A stretch of 64,000 nucleotides of DNA from Malus domestica (GCF_042453785.1 NC_091677.1:26785501-26849500), one strand, 5' to 3'. Positions 12,094-22,811 are shown, numbered from the stretch's first letter. The notes: generated by a model from the sequence alone, not told the origin. Translations and numbers: made by a program.

Positions 12094-12360
12094 TGTTAAG
12101 CCTATTTACTTGAGCCTACTACTTCTCATCTTGCAACCGGCCTGTACCAGCCTTCTTTCCTTAAGTCCAAGTAGCTAGGGTTTTTCCTTTTTATGAGGAG
12201 TATAAATATGTAATGATGAGAGCAGAAAATGACCATGAATGATGAAATAAAGCTGCCTCTTTTTCCTCAACTCTTCTTTCCTTTTCCTCTTTTAATTTCC
12301 TACACTATTTTTATGTTAAAATTACCATTTTTAGCAGACCTGAACCAGTTGGGCATACCA
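12094..12360 (+). repeat. 3' LTR of the gypsy element
   Basis: Starts TGTTAAGCCT and ends GGGCATACCA, followed by the target duplication ATGTT. It differs from the 5' LTR at roughly 30 positions by eye, so the insertion is old. Confidence 0.93.
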
Positions 12361-12365
12361 ATGTT

Positions 12366-12989
12366 GGAATTGTTCTACGACTGTTGGCTCTCAAAAGAAA
12401 TGATTCGAGATCAAAGTTCTAATAAGTCAAGAAGATATGGGTGTTGTGGTAAACATAGCATAGTCTGGTCCTAGGCCACGAAGCATAGTGGTGACGAGTT
12501 CTTTGCTCTAGATGGGGCGTCAATGGCGGCCAGAGAATCGGCCAGGGTTTTAGTGTGTTGCAGGTAATCTTCAATTGATTCTACCTGAGAATAATGGTTG
12601 TGGAGGAAATCCCATATTTGTTTGGAGGCATCAAGTCCAAAAGTGAGACCAAGGACATATTTGGTGAATGTGGTGGTGAGATAGCTCACCACGAGTTGGT
12701 CTTGACAATACAAGGCTATTTATGAAGGATTTGGTGCAGGGAGAAGGGGAATCAAATTTTGAGGTAGAATCTGATTTTGTGGCTAGGGGAGGAGTGGTGG
12801 TGCAAGGAGGATGAGGGTGAGAGCTGTTAACAAATTTCCAGAGATTTTTACCAACGAGGAAGGGTTTGATTTTCTGAAGTCAGTGAAGGTAGTTATGTTC
12901 ATCCAGTTTGAAAAGTTCTCAGGTGTAAAAGAAAGAAATGTGAGGGAAATAGAGGAGACAGTGGCAGAAACAGAAGAAGGAGAAGCCAT
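12366..12989 (-). pseudogene. copia gag, upstream piece
   Basis: From the ATG at 12,987-12,989 the minus strand reads MASPSSVSATVSSISLTF and continues with FTPENFSNW, a typical copia gag opening. Further downstream are the conserved helix DYLQHTKTLADSLAAID and the motif LRGLGPDYAMFTT, which mark the UBN2/Retrotran_gag_2 family. Gag packages the element RNA into virus-like particles. A stop, a frameshift and the later gypsy insertion at 12,361 inactivate it. Confidence 0.75.
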
Positions 12990-13048
12990 GATGACTGATA
13001 AGAAGAATAAAAAATTCTTCATAAGAAGGAATATAAGGGCTGATACCA

Positions 13049-13220
13049 TGCAAAATTATGAATGATTTATGATTGATCCTGGGCTATGTACAAGGATGAC
13101 TAACTATATTTAATCTAGTGCTTAATTGTGCATTATATATAATTAGGCTAATGGTAATTACAAGTACAGAACAACATGGTGGAGAAATCAAGGTTATGAA
13201 TCAGACTTGTTTCTCTAACA
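13049..13220 (-). repeat. Short copia LTR with adjacent primer-binding site
   Basis: Read on the minus strand this 172-bp segment starts TGTTAGAGAAACAAG and ends TTTTGCA, and is followed directly by TGGTATCAGCCC (13,037-13,048), a primer-binding site of the initiator-Met tRNA type. The gag ATG follows about 50 bases later. No partner LTR is present, so the outer boundary rests on the TG start alone. Confidence 0.6.
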
Positions 13221-13234
13221 ATCTACATGACAAT

Positions 13235-13805
13235 TGTGGATGCAAATTTTTGTCGTCTTCTCATTTGATGAAAATGCACCGGCAAAATAATAACACCTAA
13301 GATTAAGGCCAAAAGCCTCACACGCTACAATGAATGAGGGGGCTTTGGCTGAAGAATCTTCGATGCCAAAGTTAGAATTTGAGAGAGAAAGTGTTTAGGA
13401 ATTTTTAGGGAGAGAATGGCCTTAGCTTTTTGGTGGAGAAATGAGACTATATATAGGGGTGTGGCTGGCCCAATTTGGAGAAATAGGGACCGGCCACTTA
13501 TGGTGGTATTTTGAATATAATTGCAAGATATTATGTCAAATAATATCTTGCAATTAATTTGGTAATTGATCCCAATTTGAAAAGAATAATTGGGAGTTAC
13601 CTTATGGGTGAGGATTTGATGAGGATCGATGAGAGGGTTTTGAATAAATACCATTTTAATCACCTTTGACTCTTCCTTGATTGAGCCGTTATTATCCATT
13701 GCATGCGCGTGGGAATCCTGGTATGCCTCGAGGGTAATTTTGTCCTTTTTAACCGAAAGTACACATGTCGCCTCCATAATTTTCTTGATTATTTTTGGCT
13801 CCACA
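13235..13805 (-). repeat. LTR (plus-strand left) of the LARD-like element
   Basis: 571 bp, TGTGGATGCAAAT at the left and GGCTCCACA at the right. It is close to the copy at 15,758-16,331 and matches, in reverse, the split solo LTR at 17,521-18,103 plus 28,709-28,752. Confidence 0.88.
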
Positions 13806-14519
13806 AATGTCCCCACACCTACTGGGCTGCTCGCAGGAAAAAGCAGCAAGTGTAGAAATCTCCAACTTTGATGCAGATTCCCAATTGGACTTGAAATTAG
13901 ATTCTTCTAGGAAATGGAAATAAATCGCCTCCAAAACCTATTTAAGCCTACCTTAAGTAGGGGATTAAATCAACTTTGGAGGGCAATTATTTATCCCTAC
14001 AAGAAAGAGAAAAAGTTAAAGGATATTAATTCCCCCTCCTTTAGCACTCTTATTTGCTTGCCCATGCAAAGAATCGTCTTCCGTTGATTTCTTTGTCTTC
14101 TCCGCGCCGCACCAATGTAAGAAAAACTTAATTTTCTTTGTCTTCTTCTTAGGGTGGTGAGACACGTTGGCTGGCAGGGGCCAGGAGTTGGCTTGGCATT
14201 GGCCAAAGAGATGGTGTGCTAGGGGCCACAACTTGTGCTGCTCGGCTTGACTGAAGCCAAGGGCTAGCTAGGCATTAGCCAAGGAAGTGGCGTGGCATGG
14301 GCCATGGATTGGGCTGCCACATCTGGGCTGCTTGCCAAGAATAAGGAAACGGCTTGAGTTTGATTTCTCAACTACCGTAGATGGAGTAATTAAGAACAGA
14401 GCTGCCAAGATCGGAGCTGCTAAATATAAAGTGTCGAATGAACGAACTGTCGAATGTGAAATGGCTATTACCCCTTGACTGCTGCTTAGTTGGTCTTTGA
14501 GTATTCAATCTTTTGAGCT

Positions 14520-15015
14520 GTGTGGCTTTCTCGCACTGAAAAGAAGATCCAGATGGGTGTCAGGGAATTAGTTTACCCTCTCGCACTAGAGAGTAATTAG
14601 TTTATCCTCTCGCGCCGAAGAGCAGACCCATATGGGTCTCGGGGAATTAGTTTACCCTCTTGCATTATAGAGTAATTGGTTTATCCTCTCGCATTAGAGA
14701 GCAAACTCGGATGGGTGTTAGGAAATTAGTTTACCCTCTCGCACTAGAAAGCAATTCGTTTATCCTCTCGTACTGGAGAATAGACCCAGATGGGTGTCAA
14801 GGAATTAGTTTACCCTCTCGCACTGGAGGGCAATTAGTTTGTCCTCTTGTACTGGAGAGCAATTAGTTTATCCTTTCGCACTGGAGAGCAGACCCATATG
14901 GGTGTTGGGAAATTGGTTTACCTTCTCGCACTGTAGAGCAATTAGTTTACCTTTTCATTGGAGAGCTTACCCAGATGGGTGTCGGGAAATTGGTTTACCC
15001 TCTCGCACTGAAGAG
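14520..15015. repeat. Tandem array, about 80-bp unit, inside the LARD-like element
   Basis: The motif GATGGGTGT or TATGGGTGT recurs near 14,551, 14,631, 14,710, 14,789, 14,897 and 14,973, each followed by TTAGTTTACCCTCTCGCACT and similar blocks. That gives about six units with spacing near 80 bp, and one of about 108 bp. The array is non-coding in effect; short open frames across it merely translate the repeat. Confidence 0.85.
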
Positions 15016-15757
15016 CATGGAAGTCGTTGTTGTGAGCGTAGCTGAGGAAAACCGAACTGCTAAACAACTGAAATAATCCTCAGCCTGTGAGGTCTTGTTC
15101 GGCGATCTTCTTGAGACTTCGAACTGTTAACCCGCGTAAAGGTGTACGTGGGAAGCGCGATGAGCTACTCCCAAACTTTCTTCAAGTATTGTGCATTGTT
15201 AAATGTTTCGTCGTGTGCCATTCTATGCTTGGTTGGTGATCAGCTGAGAATCTAAATAGATTACAAGCTTCTTCATTGCTAAGTCTTTCTCTAGCAGGGG
15301 CTGCTAATAAAGCCTTGTCTTCTGCTCTGTTGTTTAATGCTTTGAAGTTTTGAGTGTTATGGGCTTGATGTAATTAGAAGCCATTGGGCAAGATTCACAC
15401 AGGTGGGAACCGCGGTGCAAAATCGACACGGTTAGGAGCCTTGGTGACAGATCAACGGCTACCAGGAGCCGTGGATTAGGTAGGCACAACTGTAAGCATA
15501 GAGTTGGGGCCGACTTGGGCCAAGTTATGCACAACAAGAGGAATTGGACCACTAGGTCTGCGATGCTCGACTATTGGTGATGTGCTACTTCAGTATTGAA
15601 TCGTCTAGAGTGATATAAACAATGCATGCCCTTGGTTTGGGTTGGTGTGTTCTTCTGGTACTCGTCTACCCCCAGTGTGCCATTAGGCTAAGTTACTGTG
15701 TTTGCTGAAACAGAAGTAGTTTTGTATCCGCCAGTGTATATGGGAAAGAAGTAGTTT

Positions 15758-16331
15758 TGTGGATGCAAATTTTCGCCGTCTTCTCCTTTGACGAAAATGC
15801 ACCTACAAAATAATAATACTTAAGATTAAGGCTAAAAGTCTCACGGGCCCACGATGAATGAGGGGACCTTTGGCTGAAGAATCTCTGATGCCAAAGTTAG
15901 AATTTGAGAGAGAAAGTGTTTAGGAATTTTTAGGGAGAGAATGACCTTAGCTTTTTGGTGGAGAAATAGGACTATATATAGAGGTGTGGCCGGCCCTATT
16001 TGGAGAAATAGGGACCGGCCACTAATGGTGGTATTTTGAATATAATTGCAAGATGTTATGTCAAATAATATCTTGCAATCAATTTGGTAATTAATCCCAA
16101 TTTGAAAAGAATAATTGGAAGTTAGCTTGTGGGTGATGATTTGATGAGGAGTGATGAGAGGGTTTTGAATAAATACCATTTTGATCACCTTTGACTTTTC
16201 CTTGCTTTGAGCCATTATTGTCCATTGCATGCGTGTGGGAATCCCGGTGTGACTTGAGGGTAATTTTGTCATTTTAATCCTAAAGTACATTTGTCGCCTT
16301 CATAATTTTCTTGATTATTTTTTGCTCCACA
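15758..16331 (-). repeat. LTR (plus-strand right) of the LARD-like element
   Basis: 574 bp, begins TGTGGATGCAAAT and ends TGCTCCACA, followed by the target duplication ACAAT. Confidence 0.88.
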
Positions 16332-16336
16332 ACAAT

Positions 16337-17130
16337 TACTCAAGTACTTGGACTATTGACCACTCGAGTGATTAGTGGAATTGGATATTGTGTTAGTTTG
16401 TTTGGAAGTTACACATTGGAAATTTGTGATCTGTTCTATTTGTTTTCGTCATTGCTAGATATGGAAACCTCGTTCATTTAAAGACGAAGAGCATTTATAT
16501 GCTTTCTTTTAAAGGAAAACTAATGAAAAGGGCTTGAAAACTTTGAGTTTTAATGATAAGGACAAAATAAAGGGTAAAGTGAATAGTACCATGATTGACT
16601 TTTTAGTGTAAAAATGTGGTTTTTCGTTAAAGTGAACAGTACCGGGTGCTTTTCGTTAAAGTTCCCTTCTTTTAATGCATTCTAAAATGACCTTCATTTA
16701 ATCTAACAGTCATATAATTTTATTTTTTAGTGATTTTGATATACATTATTTTGACGAAATACCTAAAAAATAGACGACTATATAGTTGAAATATATTACC
16801 AAGTATACCCTAAAAAATATGTCTCAGAATCCTAAAGTATACATATATATAGTTGTGGATATGAAATAAAACTGGCCAAACACTTGTCGATTATCGGGCA
16901 CCCTTTAGTCCTAATCAGAAATGAAGTCGACCACAAGTCTTTAATAAAGTTTGAACAATGAATTGATCAGTTTTATTTCTTTGAACAAATTATTTAATGG
17001 GGCGATGACAAAGATTCAAACAAGCAATGGGTTTGGCTTGCCTAATTAAAGACACGTGGCGATAACGTGTAATTTCTTCTATTAGGGGACGGTTTGTCTT
17101 TGATACCACAGCTGCCTGTCTCTGTTTGGT
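16337..17130. other. Unassigned AT-rich DNA with one MITE
   Basis: Apart from the 154-bp MITE at 16,513-16,666 I see no gene or repeat here. No open frame resembles a known family. Confidence 0.5.
16513..16666. mobile_element. 154-bp MITE with 9-bp target duplication (MULE-like)
   Basis: Left end AGGAAAACTAATGAAAAG and right end, on the other strand, GGGAACTTTAACGAAAAG are imperfect inverted repeats. The perfect 9-mer TTCTTTTAA flanks both sides (16,504-16,512 and 16,667-16,675), a size typical of Mutator-like elements. It is non-coding. Confidence 0.85.
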
Positions 17131-17520
17131 TTTTGCATTTTGAAAGGTTTGAGGTTTTCGTTTTCGTGCCGACCATAGAATAGCACCGATATCAGTATCA
17201 AGGCGGCACGTGCCTTACGGTATGCTTGTTCTCTGCTCGACACAATTAAAAACACCAGGTGGCTCTGATCGGGTACAAATTGAGATTTCTCTGGATCTTT
17301 GTCCACAATTCAAAAAGGAGAAATCATAAGTAGACTCTAAAAAATGAAATTTTCTATGAATGATCATTTATCTTATGTTTTTAGCATAATTTTCGTGCTA
17401 ACAGTAATAAACATTGTGCTAAATAACAAAGAGTTTATATAAAATCTCACTTAGAGAGACTCTCCTTAACATTTCTCTTCAAGGATTAATAGATTCGGGT
17501 TACTTATTTTATATCATGTG
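17131..17520. repeat. Left edge of duplicated block A (matches 49,008-49,400)
   Basis: This stretch is closely similar to 49,008-49,400 with small indels. In both copies a short minus-strand frame stays open (17,082-17,306 and 48,970-49,185) and shares the reading KSQFVPDQSHLVF and LFYGRH, with an in-frame 3-bp indel between copies. I do not recognise a protein family. At 17,520 the match continues at 28,753, because a solo LTR with a CACTA element lies between. Confidence 0.75.
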
Positions 17521-18103
17521 TGTGGAACAAAATAAAAAGTCAAAAATCATGGAGCTTACATGTGAATTATTTTTCAAGAAATACAAAATTATCCCTATTA
17601 AATGAACAGAGAGCATTCTCAGTCACCACGCGCAAATGAGGTAGATCAGATAAAGATCAACGACTGCTCAAGGCACCCTCCCTGTAGGAAAAGTCAAAGG
17701 TATTTATGATAGGATAATTCCTTATTTTTATCACAAATACATTCCTATTCAGAGAAGACCTATTTCAAGTAAGTAATCCTAATTCCATTTATTTATGATA
17801 TTTTCCTAATTACTACAAGATATTTATTTACACAAATATCTTACAATATTCCCCTTTAAACACAAGCCTATAGCCGGCCACCCCTAAACCTTAGAGGGCG
17901 GCCCATTTCCTCCATCTCTCCTATAAATACTCACTTTATCTCCAAAGTTCAGGAGGATTTTTCTACCTGCAAACTTCTAAACACATTTTTTTTTCTTCAA
18001 AATTCTAACTTTGGTATCGGAGATTCTTCGGCCAAAAACTCCCATTCATTGTGGCACATGAGGCTTTTTGCTTTAATCTTAGGTGTTATTATTTTGTAGG
18101 TGC

Positions 18104-18360
18104 CACTAGAAGAAAAAAAACTCATCTATCACGGTGAATACCCATGATAAATTGCAATTCACTAGACACTGTGTCTGTTAGTAATCTGGAGGTGATAAAA
18201 AGTCTCAGTTTCTAACACGGGATATGCCAGTTGTCAAATGCAATATAACCACGGATTGTACCCGTGGTAGATTGAAATCTAACACCACATGCTATGACAG
18301 TTGTCGATTACTAATTAACCACATCTAATGCCTGTTATAAATTATTTTCCAAAATTAAAA
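18104..18360. promoter_or_regulatory. Left terminal and subterminal repeat region of the CACTA element
   Basis: After CACTA the motifs ATCACGGTGAA, AACCACGGATTG, TACCCGTGGTAG recur in both orientations within about 250 bases. In CACTA elements such repeats bind the TNPA-type accessory protein; this role is inferred from the family. Confidence 0.6.
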
Positions 18361-18373
18361 AAAAAAACTATTT

Positions 18374-18378
<5 letters not shown>

Positions 18379-18412
<34 letters not shown>

Positions 18413-18419
18413 TAAATAC

Positions 18420-18450
<31 letters not shown>
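18379..18450. repeat. Two (TA)n microsatellites
   Basis: Alternating T and A runs at 18,379-18,410 and 18,422-18,450 separated by a short spacer. Confidence 0.95.
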
Positions 18451-18458
<8 letters not shown>

Positions 18459-18569
18459 TGTGATGAAGTGAACCCATTTAGAAGGTAAGAACGTTTAATC
18501 ATACGTCTTAATGTTTTATTGATTTTCTTAACTTTGAAAAATTAATTATCTAAATTTGGACATAATTGT

Positions 18570-19457
18570 GTAGCCAACATGAGGAATTCTTGAAAACTAA
18601 ACATCGTCGAGAAAGGTTAACTATGCGACAAATTAAGGAGCTAAGCAAGAAAGAATTCCCATAATGGTTCAAGCAACATATGAGTTGATATAACAATCAC
18701 ATTATTTATTTATTGTTTTGCATTTTAATTATAACATGTTATAATTATTCTGTCAATTTTTATCTTCATACTTATTACAGATGAATTCAAACTATCATGC
18801 TAATGACACGTTGATATCTCAAGACTTGCATTGGCTAGCTAATTATCCTAGTAGGGTTGTGAGTAGATATAAAAGTCACATTGTTCATGGGTTTAGATTT
18901 CGTATAAAATCTGTGGATGATAAGCATAAGAATCAAAATTGTGGTGTCTTTGTACCTGCAAATGTTCCTGGAGCAATTGGGCAAGTGAATTGTTATGGCA
19001 GAGTTGTAGATATGTTCGAGGTTAAATATTGTGGTCTTACTAAGGCAGGAGATAGGGGTCGAAGTGCAAATTGTTTAATAATGAAAGTCCACGAGGAATG
19101 AAGACCGATCAATATGAATTTACTATGGTGAATTTCAATCAATTGGGATTTAAAGATGATCCTTTCATACTAGCATCACAAGCATTACAAGCATTTTATG
19201 TGGAGGACACAATTGAAAAAGATTGGCACGTAGTTGTTCGAACCCAGCCGAGGGATTTGTTTGACGTACTAGAGGATAGTGATGCTATTGATGATTATGC
19301 CATACCGAACTTGGATGATCGAATTCTTGATAATGAAAATTTCCATACAAGGGTTGGCGTGGAAGAGACTCCTTTTCTTGAATCATTAGCATTGCCTACC
19401 GAGTTTGTTAATCATGCCAATGTCAACGATGAGCTAACAGATGATGACAGGGAATAA
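18570..19457 (+). pseudogene. TNPD transposase, C-terminal fragment (DUF4216)
   Basis: The first piece (about 18,577-18,678) reads HEEFLKTKHRRERLT then KELSKKEFP, a stop, and WFKQHM. After an intron-like gap ending in TTACAG, the next exon at 18,781 reads DLHWLANYPSRVVSRYKSHI and FGF-type DUF4216 sequence. A frameshift near 19,045 leads to FNNESPRGMKTDQYEFTMVN, DPFILASQALQAFYVED and DWHVVVRTQPRDLFD, ending at 19,457. This is the C-terminal region of the plant CACTA TNPD transposase, whose full protein cuts the element ends. The catalytic Transposase_21 region and everything before it are missing; the left element end lies directly upstream. Confidence 0.85.
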
Positions 19458-19614
19458 ATATGTTAATTATTTTATGTATTAATTATACTATCTTTCATTT
19501 CGTATGTTATGATATCTTATTATAAAATTATATTTTTATTTTTTATTAAGTATTATATATAAGTTAAACCTTTTTTTTTAAATATTGGGTTATACTTTTT
19601 TTTTAGCTTGTTTC

Positions 19615-19880
19615 CTGTCGTTTTTAACCGACGACATATGTCATCTGCGTCGGTTTAATTGAAATATTTTGGGCGGGACTTTTCCCAGTTTTTTTCACGA
19701 GGAAATGGATTGGAAGAGCTTTTTCATTCAGTTGGCATCGGTTTAACCGACACAACCTCAGATTATTTCGACGCAATGAAAGCTTATTTCGACACAGACT
19801 GTCATGTTACGTCGGTTTGATCCAACGCAATGTTAGCCTATTTCGACGCAATGTCAGTCTATTTCGACGCAAGGTAAAAA
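19615..19880. repeat. Cluster of GTCGGTTTAA / CGACG motifs (first)
   Basis: Short inverted motifs of the type CGTCGGTTTAA and TTTAACCGACG alternate with ATTTCGACGCAA several times. Similar clusters lie at about 22,290-22,690 and 25,180-25,400. They resemble CACTA subterminal repeats but differ from the ACCGTGGT motifs at the outer ends. Confidence 0.6.
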
Positions 19881-20080
19881 CCTGTTGTGAATTATATGTA
19901 TTAATGCGAAAAAAATGATGATTATTTTTTCTTATTTGCAGTTCAAGAAACTTTTGAGTTGTTAATTACACTGTTTTTCTTTTTATTTAACAATTTTATA
20001 CTTCTAAAAACTATAATAATTATATATATATATATATTAAATTCTTTTATTTAACAATTTTATACCCCTAAAAACGATCG

Positions 20081-21530
20081 ATCTTCAATTTGAAATATTT
20101 ACACTAGTGGATACCACAAAATCTTATATTATACTTAATGAAAGTATGAATAAACTCTTTAAGTGTTAGTGAATTTATCGTTTTGATGGAATACGAATTC
20201 TACGAAACTAATTTCAAGGATCCAACCGTCAAACATGTTTGTATATAATTCGATATCGCATATGCCAAAAATTGCAAAAAACAAACATTCTGAGATCAAG
20301 TACCGGGAAAAACTTATTCGACGGTTATTAACGAAAAATCACGATTTAATGGTTATTTTAACTCCGATTTTGATGATTTTTTACAGCTACACTCCTTGAC
20401 CCTATATGAATACAATTAATAAATTCGATCTTCAATTTGAAATATTTACACTAGTGTATGTTATACTTAATGAAAGTATGAATAAACTCTTTAAGTGTTA
20501 GTGAATCTATCGTTTTGATGAAATACGAATTCTACGAAACTAATTTCAACGATCCAACCGTCAAACATGTTTGTATATAATTCGAGATCGCATAGCCAAA
20601 AATTGCAAAAAACAAACATTTTGAGATCAAGTAACGGGAAAAACTTATTCGACGATTATTAACAAAAAATCACGATTTAATGGTTATTTTAACTCCGATT
20701 TTGATGATTTTTTACAGCTACACTCCTTGACCCTATATGAATACAATGAATGAATTCAATCTTCAATTTGAAATATTTACACTAGTGGATACCACAAATC
20801 TTATGTTATACTTAATGAAAGTATGAATAAACTCTTTAAGTGTTAGTGAATCTATCGTTTTGATGGAATATGAATTCTACGAAACTAATTTCAACGATCC
20901 AACCGTCAAACATGTTTGTATATAATTCGAGATCGCATAGCCAAAAATTGCAAAAAACAAACATTCTGAGATCAAGTAACGGGAAAAACTTATTCGACGG
21001 TTATTAACGAAAAATCACGATTTAATGGTTATTTTAACTCCGATTTTGATGATTTTTACAGCTACACTCCTTGACCCTATATGAATACAATGAACGAATT
21101 CGATCTTCAATTTGAAATATTTATACTAGTGGATACCACAAAATCTTATGTTATACTTAATGAAAGTATGAATAAACTCTTTAAGTGTTAGTGAATCTAT
21201 CGTTTTGATGGAAGACGAATTCTACGAAACTAATTTCAATGATCCAACTATCAAACATGTTTGTATATAATTCGAGATCGCATACGTCAAAAATTGCAAA
21301 AAAAAAAACATTATGAGATAAAGTAATGGGAAAAACTTATTCGACGGTTATTAACGAAAAATTACAATTTAACGGTTATTTTAACTCTGATTTTGATGAT
21401 TTTTTATATGTACACTCCTTCACCCTATATGAATACAGTGAATGATTTCGATCTTCAATTTAAAATATTTACACTAGTGGATACCACAAAATCTTGTGTT
21501 ATACTTAATGAAAGTATGAATAAACTCTTA
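20081..21530. repeat. Tandem array, unit 331-348 bp, four full copies and a part
   Basis: ATCTTCAATTTGAAATATTT recurs at 20,081, 20,428, 20,759, 21,103 and 21,451, giving units of 347, 331, 344 and 348 bp. Each unit contains CAACCGTCAAACATGTTTGT or a variant and CTCCTTGACCCTATATGAAT. The second unit lacks about 16 bp after CACTAGTG. The fifth unit stops near 21,530. The units are very similar, so the expansion is younger than most elements in this window. There is no coding capacity. Confidence 0.92.
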
Positions 21531-22289
21531 AGAGTTGACAAAATATTTTTTAGTGCAATGTTTTAATGTGAAAAGTTATCTTTTTTTTTGGGTTACACAA
21601 CTTACACATAACGTACCATAAGTTATGTACGTACCAAAATAAGGATAATACAACGTACAAATAACTTGGTACGTACTAAATAAAAAATTACATAACGTAC
21701 CAAAATACTAATACATACCCAGATTAATACAAATTGGTACGTTATATTTAATATTTGTGCATGTTATATTTCATAATTGTATGTTAATATGATGTTTATA
21801 TGTTTTTATAATTTAATACAACAGATTATTTGAATAAGAAAAATTCATTTTAAACGAATTATGATAAGATAAGATAGGAAGTTTGTGGTGATTTTAGAAT
21901 ATTTATCATATTATTTTATGAACTAGTTGGTTAATTATTTACAATAAAAATCATATTTTTAATTAAAAATTAACAGAAGAATGTTTGATCAAAAGTTTAA
22001 AAGTTATAGATGTTTGATTAAAAAAATTCAAATTTAAGGCATCTATATCAAAATGATCCTAAAATTATATTTCTGTTTTTTTATTAAGTATTATTTATAA
22101 GTTAAATTTTATTTATTAAAATATTATATGAAATAACATAACTGCTTATTTTTTAATTTTGGGTTAAACTTTTTTTTTTCTCCTCGTTTCCATTTTTTTT
22201 AAGTTAAACTCTTTTTTTTTTTTATGTTGGGCGGGAATTTTCCCGGTTTTTTTGCACGGGGAAATGGATTGGAAGAATTTTTCAATCAC

Positions 22290-22690
22290 TGTCAGAGTTG
22301 GCGTCGGTTTAAACCGACACAACCACTTATTATTTCGACGCCTCGTTTCATGCGTCGGTTTAAACTGACGCAACCACTTATTATTTCGATGCAACCATTT
22401 ATTATTTCGATGCCTCGGTTCATTCGCACGTCCAATTTCGAGACCACTGCGATGACTGTCTCTGTCAGAAGAACGTCAGTTAAAATCGACGCAAAGTGTC
22501 TTTTATTTCGACGCTAGGCAAATCTGTTAGAATAACGTCGGTTTTAACCGACGCAATATGACCCTATTTTGACGCCAGTATCCTTGCAGTCAAAAGTGTG
22601 TCAGGCTACGTGTATCTAGGTCGAGTCAGAGGTTGTGTCGATTTTAAGCGACGTAATGTTTTCATATTTCGACGCTAAGTTTTTTTTCAT
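22290..22690. promoter_or_regulatory. Cluster of GTCGGTTTAAACCGACG motifs upstream of the Transposase_24 gene
   Basis: The 17-bp palindrome GTCGGTTTAAACCGACG and its variants occur repeatedly, interleaved with ATTTCGACGC. It ends about 120 bases before the gene start at 22,812, so it could act as promoter or as binding sites for the element's accessory protein; both are inference. Confidence 0.45.
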
Positions 22691-22811
22691 ATTTAAGCTT
22701 CTATATTTCGACCTATTCCCGTGTGTTTCCTTTTCATTCTCTCATTTCACTCCCTCTCCTTCTCCATCTTCTTTATTCCCCATTTCTTCCGTGATTCCTT
22801 TACTTTTGCTA

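Larger units (their letters stand above)
6703..12360 (+). mobile_element. Ty3/gypsy chromovirus, Reina-like, complete but dead
   Basis: Two LTRs (269 and 267 bp, roughly 88 % identical by eye) bound a 5.66-kb element. Both begin TGTTAAG and end CATACCA. The flanking pentamers ATGTT (6,698-6,702 and 12,361-12,365) are a perfect target-site duplication. A tRNA-iMet primer-binding site (TGGTATCAGAGC) lies 2 bases after the left LTR and a purine tract (AAGAGTGGGAG) precedes the right LTR. Inside are gag, protease, reverse transcriptase, RNase H, integrase and a chromodomain-like tail. The small size and short LTRs suggest the Reina lineage; this is inference. Many stops and a MITE insertion inactivate it. 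Confidence 0.93.
5590..13220 (-). mobile_element. Ty1/copia remnant, split by two later insertions
   Basis: Read on the minus strand, the pieces follow the order of a copia element: a short LTR (13,049-13,220), a primer-binding site, a gag start at 12,989, more gag at 6,290-6,697, and a protease core at 5,590-5,664. The gypsy element 6,703-12,360 separates the two gag pieces, and a TIR element (5,665-6,272) separates gag from protease. Nothing after the protease (integrase, reverse transcriptase, second LTR) was found, so the element is truncated on its 3' side. The order of the pieces is inferred from colinearity with the family. Confidence 0.7.
13235..16331 (-). mobile_element. Non-autonomous LTR element (LARD-like)
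   Basis: Two direct repeats of 571 and 574 bp begin TGTGGATGC and end CTCCACA on the plus strand. The flanking pentamers ACAAT (13,230-13,234 and 16,332-16,336) are a perfect target duplication. The 1.95-kb internal region has no recognisable gag or pol and carries a tandem array. In the minus-strand direction the LTR starts TGTGGAGCC, contains a TATA-like CTATATATAG, and a purine-rich stretch abuts the downstream LTR, so I assign that strand. No standard tRNA-iMet primer-binding site is visible next to the upstream LTR. A solo LTR of the same family lies at 17,521-28,752. Confidence 0.85.
19545..22350. repeat. Direct repeats flanking a tandem array inside the CACTA
   Basis: About 19,545-19,780 and 22,075-22,350 are similar in the same orientation: both have TTATTAAGTATTAT, a T-rich stretch, a GGGCGGGA box, GGAAATGGATTGGAAGA and then GTCGGTTTAA motifs followed by ATTTCGACGC. 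The tandem array 20,081-21,530 and AT-rich DNA lie between. This suggests a duplication of the gene-proximal or subterminal DNA of a CACTA element. Confidence 0.65.

Noticed and set aside
13325..13849. 174-residue minus-strand open frame in the LARD LTR
   Set aside because: It lies wholly in an LTR with a TATA-like box, is broken in the sister LTR at 15,841-16,290 by several changes, and has no family motif.
14520..21530. Tandem arrays as CRISPR-like arrays
   Set aside because: The DNA is plant nuclear, the units are 80 and 340 bp without unique spacers, and they lie inside transposons.
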